NCBI GenBank assembly: GCA_964422555.1
Contig: CAYRBR010000007.1
Location: 1-34,978, forward strand
DNA: 34,978 nucleotides
Source: JAGLCW01 sp964422555
GTDB lineage: Bacteria > Caldisericota > Caldisericia > UBA6126
Reading direction: 5' to 3'
The translations under genes and the position numbers were made by a program. The notes beneath the pieces are model-generated. The model did not search any database and was not told the origin of the DNA. It was given only the letters and a program-made list of their open reading frames with translations. Numbering within the stretch: the stretch's first letter is position 1; every line of letters begins with the position of its first letter. Of the stretch, positions 31,001-34,978 are shown piece after piece.

Positions 31001-31973
31001 GTCGATATCTCTAGAAAATAACTTAGTATTAGCCCCTATGGCTGGGTATACCGATGCCCCATTTCGAAAGATTTGTCGGTCTTTTGGAGCGGGTTTGTTA
31101 GTGACAGAATTAATAACCAGTCTTGGTATGTGTTTCAAAAATGAAAAAACTCTAAGAATGTTATCTTTTTATCCCGAAGAACATCCGGTTGCACTGCAAA
31201 TCTTTGGAGCCTATCCCGAGAAGATGGCTGAAGCTGCTAAAATGGGGCAAGATAAGGGATATGACATAATCGATATTAATATGGGGTGTCCTGCTCCCAA
31301 AATTGCCCGAAGTGGAAGTGGAGGAGAATTGCTTGCCGATTTAACCAAGATTCCTGCTTTGTTTAGAAGTATAGTGAAGGCAGTTAATATACCAGTAACG
31401 GTAAAGACAAGAGTAGGATATCATCCCAATAAACCGATTGCATCTGAAGTGGCAAAGATTGCAGAAGCAGAGGGTTTGGCAGCAATCGCTATTCATGGAG
31501 CTACGGTAAAACAAGGATCAAAAGGGAGCAGGGATTGGGATGAAATTGCAAAAGCAAAAGAAACAGTCCATATTCCTGTCTGTGCAAATGGCGGAATAAA
31601 GAAGCCCAGTGATGTTCTTACCATTCTAGACTATACAAAAGCTGATGCAGTAATGATTGGAAGAGCTTGTTTAGGTAAACCCTGGTTTTTTAAGGACGTT
31701 CTTGATATCTATGCAGGAGAAGATCCACAATTTGTTGATTTTAGAAAACCCTCTCCTAAGCTTATTTTTGACACATTAACAGAACATATCAATCTCGAAG
31801 TTGAATTAAAAGGGGAAATGCAGGCTATTCGAGAGATGAGAAGACCGATCCATGACTACCTTCGTGGCTTACCTAAATCGGGTCATGTGAAGGATCAGGT
31901 AAACAAAGCAAAAACGAAAAAAGATTTATTCCACATTCTTCGCAATTATCAAAGTACTTTTTTTCAGGTATAA
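30978..31973 (+). CDS. dusB: tRNA-dihydrouridine synthase
   Basis: A 331-residue flavoenzyme that reduces uridines in the tRNA D loop. The barrel domain shows LAPMAGYTDAPFRKICRSFG, the catalytic-cysteine segment INMGCPAPKIARSGSGG (C104), VKTRVGYHPNKPIASE, IHGATVKQGSKGSRDW and ANGGIKKPSDV. The C-terminal helical domain has RRPIHDYLRGLPKSG. It fits the DusB branch found in single-Dus bacteria. It starts inside the end of coaX, and a promoter for the next gene lies over its stop codon. Confidence 0.9.
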   Translation: MKKTWKIKSISLENNLVLAPMAGYTDAPFRKICRSFGAGLLVTELITSLGMCFKNEKTLRMLSFYPEEHPVALQIFGAYPEKMAEAAKMGQDKGYDIIDINMGCPAPKIARSGSGGELLADLTKIPALFRSIVKAVNIPVTVKTRVGYHPNKPIASEVAKIAEAEGLAAIAIHGATVKQGSKGSRDWDEIAKAKETVHIPVCANGGIKKPSDVLTILDYTKADAVMIGRACLGKPWFFKDVLDIYAGEDPQFVDFRKPSPKLIFDTLTEHINLEVELKGEMQAIREMRRPIHDYLRGLPKSGHVKDQVNKAKTKKDLFHILRNYQSTFFQV

Positions 31974-31974
31974 T
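31946..31974 (+). promoter_or_regulatory. Candidate promoter before the 32012-greA-lysS genes
   Basis: TTATCA (31946-31951) and a perfect TATAAT (31969-31974) are 17 bases apart. They lie over the last codons of dusB and would start transcription near 31981, giving a leader of about 30 bases. Confidence 0.55.
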
Positions 31975-32011
31975 ACTATGCTGAAAACAATTGGAATAAT
32001 GTAGGTATGAT

Positions 32012-32908
32012 ATGAAGAAAGTACTAAGTTTAAGCATGGGCTCTTCCAGACGAGATCATGTTGCTGAAGTTGTTTTGTTTGATGAAGAATTTCGAATTCA
32101 ACGTATTGGCACAGATGGTGATAAAAAAAAGCTGAAATCTTTATATGAGCAATACGACGGAGAAGTAGATGCTTTTGGAATGGGTGGATATGATTTATGG
32201 GTTAACTATGGACAGAAGCGTTATAAATTTCGGGAAGCTGCTTCTGTTATTAAAAATGTCAAGCAAACTCCTGTTGCAGATGGATCTATGGTTAAAAGTA
32301 CTTTAGAAGCAAACACTGTACAAGCTTTAGTTAAGGATGGAATTATCAATCCAAATCAAGTTGTTATGATTCCCTCTGCTACCTCACGGTACTTTTTGTA
32401 TAAAGCATTTCAAAGTAATGGTTTTCGTGTACGGTGGGGCGATCTTGCATTTGGGCTTGGGATAGGAAAAGATGCACTTGATAGTGAAAAATTTATGAAT
32501 TTTATTGCATATCTTTCCTGGCCGATTTTAGTAAATGTTCCCTTTGAATGGCTGTATCCAGTACATGATCAGGATACCATTGTCCCAAAGTATCAAAAAG
32601 CATACGATAGTGCCGACATAATAGCAGGTGATTTTCACTTTATATATAAACATTTACCGGAAAGAATGGATCACAAGATCATTGTTACAAATACGTTAAC
32701 TGAGGAAGAGATTTCTTTATTGAAAGAAAAAGGCGTACAGTGTATTGTCTCATCCACTCCAGAATTTAAGGGTCGTTCCTTTGGAACAAATGTGTTTGAG
32801 GCTTGTATTTGTGCTTTGTTTAAAAAGAATCCCTTTGATATAGAAGAATCGTCGTATCTAGACTTATACGAAAAATATAATATTCGACCGCGCATCATTA
32901 AATTTTAG
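32012..32908 (+). CDS. Conserved protein often labelled quinate 5-dehydrogenase; function unknown
   Basis: A 298-residue cytosolic protein of a conserved family found in databases under the name quinate 5-dehydrogenase. Typical blocks are SLSMGSSRRDHVAEV at the start, RIGTDGDKKKLKSL, VDAFGMGGYDLW, VADGSMVKSTLE, PFEWLYPV, IAGDFHFIYKHLPERMD, IVTNTLTEEEI and STPEFKGRSFGTNVFEA. I see no Rossmann nucleotide-binding glycine motif expected of a dehydrogenase, so the label is doubtful. Repeated D, H and G-rich motifs suggest a binding or catalytic site. It is 15 bases before greA and has its own likely promoter. Confidence 0.78.
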   Translation: MKKVLSLSMGSSRRDHVAEVVLFDEEFRIQRIGTDGDKKKLKSLYEQYDGEVDAFGMGGYDLWVNYGQKRYKFREAASVIKNVKQTPVADGSMVKSTLEANTVQALVKDGIINPNQVVMIPSATSRYFLYKAFQSNGFRVRWGDLAFGLGIGKDALDSEKFMNFIAYLSWPILVNVPFEWLYPVHDQDTIVPKYQKAYDSADIIAGDFHFIYKHLPERMDHKIIVTNTLTEEEISLLKEKGVQCIVSSTPEFKGRSFGTNVFEACICALFKKNPFDIEESSYLDLYEKYNIRPRIIKF

Positions 32909-32923
32909 AACAAGGAGATATCA

Positions 32924-33619
32924 ATGGCTGAAAAAAAAGTAAAAACAGATGAAACAATCGATAAAAAAACAAAAAAGAAAGTAGCTTCTACGAAGAAGTC
33001 TGAAAAAGTTGTGAAGGCAACTTCTGAAAAGAAAAAAGCTACAAAGGCAAAAAAAACTACCGAAACAAAGAAATCTACCTCTACTTCAAAGTCAGTTCAT
33101 ATTGATATATCAAGTGAGATAAAAGAGAAATCAGGGGATACTTTTACATTAACTAAAAGAGGACTTGAAATACTTAAGAGTGAGTTAAAAGAACTAAAAA
33201 CAGTTCGAAGAGCTGAGATTTCTGAGCGAATTCGTCAAGCTCGAGCTCTTGGTGATTTGAGTGAAAACTCTGAATACGAGGACGCTAAAAGAGAACAAGC
33301 AGTGGTTGAAGCAAGAATATCCGAGTTGGAAAATATGCTTCGAAAGTCGAAAATTATCGATGAAGATAGCGACCAGGGCGATAATGAATCAGTTAGAATG
33401 GGACACACAGTAGTAATTGAGAGCATAGAAACCAAAGTAAAAAGCAGATACCGAATTGTTAGTGTTTTAGAAGCAGATCCGTTTTCGAACTGTATATCCA
33501 ATATCTCTCCACTGGGAAGTGCTTTGATTGGACATAAAATCGGAAACGTAATTCGCGTAGTTCTTCCTGCAGGTGCAGTTCGATATCGACTGGTAGAAAT
33601 TGTGAGTAAGGAGTCCTAA
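32924..33619 (+). CDS. greA: Transcription elongation factor GreA with lysine-rich N-terminal extension
   Basis: GreA enters the RNA polymerase secondary channel and stimulates cleavage of backtracked RNA. The C-terminal 160 residues are a complete GreA: coiled coil with TLTKRGLEILKSELKELK and the tip RALGDLSENSEYEDAKREQ (acidic tip residues present), then the FKBP-like domain with ISPLGSALIGHKIGNVI and VRYRLVEI. Ahead of this are about 70 extra residues with no counterpart in ordinary GreA (about 158 residues). The first 57 contain 21 lysines plus many T, S and A, resembling a histone H1-like tail. The start at 32924 has AAGGAG before it. lysS overlaps its stop by one base. Confidence 0.92.
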   Translation: MAEKKVKTDETIDKKTKKKVASTKKSEKVVKATSEKKKATKAKKTTETKKSTSTSKSVHIDISSEIKEKSGDTFTLTKRGLEILKSELKELKTVRRAEISERIRQARALGDLSENSEYEDAKREQAVVEARISELENMLRKSKIIDEDSDQGDNESVRMGHTVVIESIETKVKSRYRIVSVLEADPFSNCISNISPLGSALIGHKIGNVIRVVLPAGAVRYRLVEIVSKES

Positions 33620-34978
33620 TGGCAGATACAAAAATTTTTGATGATGAAACAATAGATTTAGTCAATGAATTACGCACTAGTGGAATTGAACCGTATCCTC
33701 TTCGTTATTTTCCTTCGGACGAAGCAAAAGACATTCTTCAATCTTTCGAACAATACGAAGGAAAAGATGTAAATATTGCTGGTCGAGTGATAACAAAACG
33801 TTTACACGGGAAAGCTGGATTTGCTCATCTGTTGTCAGGAGGAGAGAAAATCCAGATTTATTTTCGAAAAGACAATTTATCCGAAGAAACTTTTCATCTA
33901 GTCAAAAAGAGAATTTCAGTTGGAGATATTATTGGTGTTTCAGGGGATGTATTTAAAACTCACACTGGCGAAACAACTGTAAGTGTCAAAGAGTGTACAC
34001 TTTTATCTAAATCTTTATCTCCACTCCCTGAAAAATTCCATGGAATTGAAAACATTGAAGTTCGATATCGTCAAAGATATTTAGATTTAATCATGAATAA
34101 GGATGTAAGAGATGTATTTGTACTTCGTTCTCAGGTGCTACATTCTATTCGTGAAACATTACATCAGGAAGGGTACATGGAGGTTGAAACTCCTACCCTG
34201 CAGGATATGTATGGTGGGGCATTAGCAAAACCTTTTGTAACACATCACAATGCACTAGATCAAGATTTTTATCTTAGAATAGCTCCTGAATTATATCTGA
34301 AAAGACTTATAGTGGGTGGATACGATAAAATTTTTGAAATGGGAAAAGCTTATCGAAACGAAGGAATATCCATTAACCATAATCCTGAATTTACATTAAT
34401 GGAGTTGTATCAAGCATATGGCGACTATACAACCATGATGGATATTTCTGAAAAGTTGATTGCTTCTATTCGAGACAACGTAATAAAAAAAGACGTAATC
34501 GAATACCGGGGACATGAAATTAATCTTGCAACCCCATTTAAGCGGATGAAACTGGCAGAAGCTTTTTCTGAGTATGCTCACGTAGATATTGTCCAACTTA
34601 AAGACGAAACCTATGCAAGAAACTATCTGAAACAAGAAAATATAAGAATTGATAAGAATTTTTCCTGGGCAAATGTTGTTGATGAAGTACTAAAAAAGAA
34701 AGTAGAACCGTTACTACAGAATCCAACATTTTTATATGAATACCCATTACCACTATCTCCATTGGCAAAGAAAATAGCACCCGATTCAGAATGGGTGGAA
34801 AGATTCCAGCTGATAATGGGGGCATTAGAGGTTGGTAATGCATTTACAGAGTTAAACGATCCTATTGATCAATACCAACGATTTCTCTCTCAGGCAGAGG
34901 CAAAACAGCATGGAGATGAGGAAGCTCATACCCTAGATACTTCTTATATTGAAGCCCTGAAATTTGGACTTCCACCTA
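33619..34978 (+). CDS. lysS: Lysyl-tRNA synthetase, class II (3' end outside window)
   Basis: The first 453 codons are present. An N-terminal OB-fold anticodon-binding domain (about residues 50-135, VNIAGRVITKRLHGKAGFAH) is followed by the class II catalytic core. Motif 1 lies around YLDLIMNKDVRDVFVLRSQV, with YMEVETPTLQ next. Motif 2 is IFEMGKAYRNEGISINHNPE, then FTLMELYQAY. Motif 3 lies beyond the window. The ATG overlaps the greA TAA (TAATG), with AAGGAG six bases upstream. The greA-lysS order is common in several bacterial phyla. Confidence 0.95.
   Translation, partial: MADTKIFDDETIDLVNELRTSGIEPYPLRYFPSDEAKDILQSFEQYEGKDVNIAGRVITKRLHGKAGFAHLLSGGEKIQIYFRKDNLSEETFHLVKKRISVGDIIGVSGDVFKTHTGETTVSVKECTLLSKSLSPLPEKFHGIENIEVRYRQRYLDLIMNKDVRDVFVLRSQVLHSIRETLHQEGYMEVETPTLQDMYGGALAKPFVTHHNALDQDFYLRIAPELYLKRLIVGGYDKIFEMGKAYRNEGISINHNPEFTLMELYQAYGDYTTMMDISEKLIASIRDNVIKKDVIEYRGHEINLATPFKRMKLAEAFSEYAHVDIVQLKDETYARNYLKQENIRIDKNFSWANVVDEVLKKKVEPLLQNPTFLYEYPLPLSPLAKKIAPDSEWVERFQLIMGALEVGNAFTELNDPIDQYQRFLSQAEAKQHGDEEAHTLDTSYIEALKFGLPP

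Overview
The window is about 35 kb of an AT-rich bacterial chromosome. It is gene-dense and almost wholly housekeeping in character, with no CRISPR array and no complete mobile element. A run of ten N at 22712-22721 shows that it comes from a scaffolded draft or metagenome assembly. The genes suggest a single-membrane bacterium: SecE is short with one membrane segment, extracytoplasmic foldases are membrane anchored, vitamin uptake uses an ECF S component, and rplJL has an attenuated L10 leader. A low-GC Chloroflexota or Firmicutes-like lineage would fit, but no marker here fixes the phylum.

Layout. 1-3409 (+) is the translation/secretion cluster: end of tuf, rpmG, tRNA-Trp, secE, nusG, rplK, rplA, L10 leader with attenuator, rplJ, rplL, terminator. 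3423-4163 (+) is a metallophosphoesterase that looks leaderless. 12147 to 4190 (-) reads as one seven-gene operon: pyrC, pyrK, pyrD, a DUF2207 membrane protein, an MTA/SAH deaminase, a purine nucleoside phosphorylase of the MTA/MTI type, and dprA. It joins pyrimidine synthesis, purine/methylthio salvage and DNA processing. 12238-14445 (+) holds a CorA transporter, a small multi-pass membrane protein and a conserved protein of unknown function. 16273 to 14500 (-) encodes an anchored helical protein and a secreted protein fusing a copper-amine-oxidase-like stalk domain to a rhodanese. 16432-20177 (+) is an extracytoplasmic folding cluster: two anchored PpiC-type prolyl isomerases and two paralogous anchored NTF2-like proteins. 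A membrane protein with a carboxypeptidase-regulatory-like domain follows.

25511 to 21213 (-) is an accessory-looking operon: a CocE/S15 hydrolase, the large and small subunits of aconitase X, and a YdcF-like protein. The large aconitase X gene is broken by the N gap plus 111 bases of unrelated sequence. A 14-base direct repeat flanks the break, and removing it restores one open frame of about 420 codons. This is either a chimeric contig end or an unassembled inserted element, and it is the most interesting structural feature here.

25644-29400 holds a small acidic orphan, purF (-), mutY (+, apparently leaderless) and a (-) transcript of secG followed by five tRNAs (Leu, Val, Asp, Phe, Asp; the Asp gene is tandemly duplicated). 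29589-34978 (+) has a PanT-like ECF S component, coaX, dusB, a conserved family often labelled quinate 5-dehydrogenase, greA with a lysine-rich N-terminal tail, and lysS, which runs off the window.

One striking small arrangement is tRNA-Trp, whose first base lies inside the rpmG stop codon and whose 3' end is seven bases before secE. No wholly new multi-gene system is obvious. The best candidates for follow-up are the interrupted aconitase X operon, the deaminase/phosphorylase pair, the stalk-rhodanese fusion, and the RNA-level arrangements.
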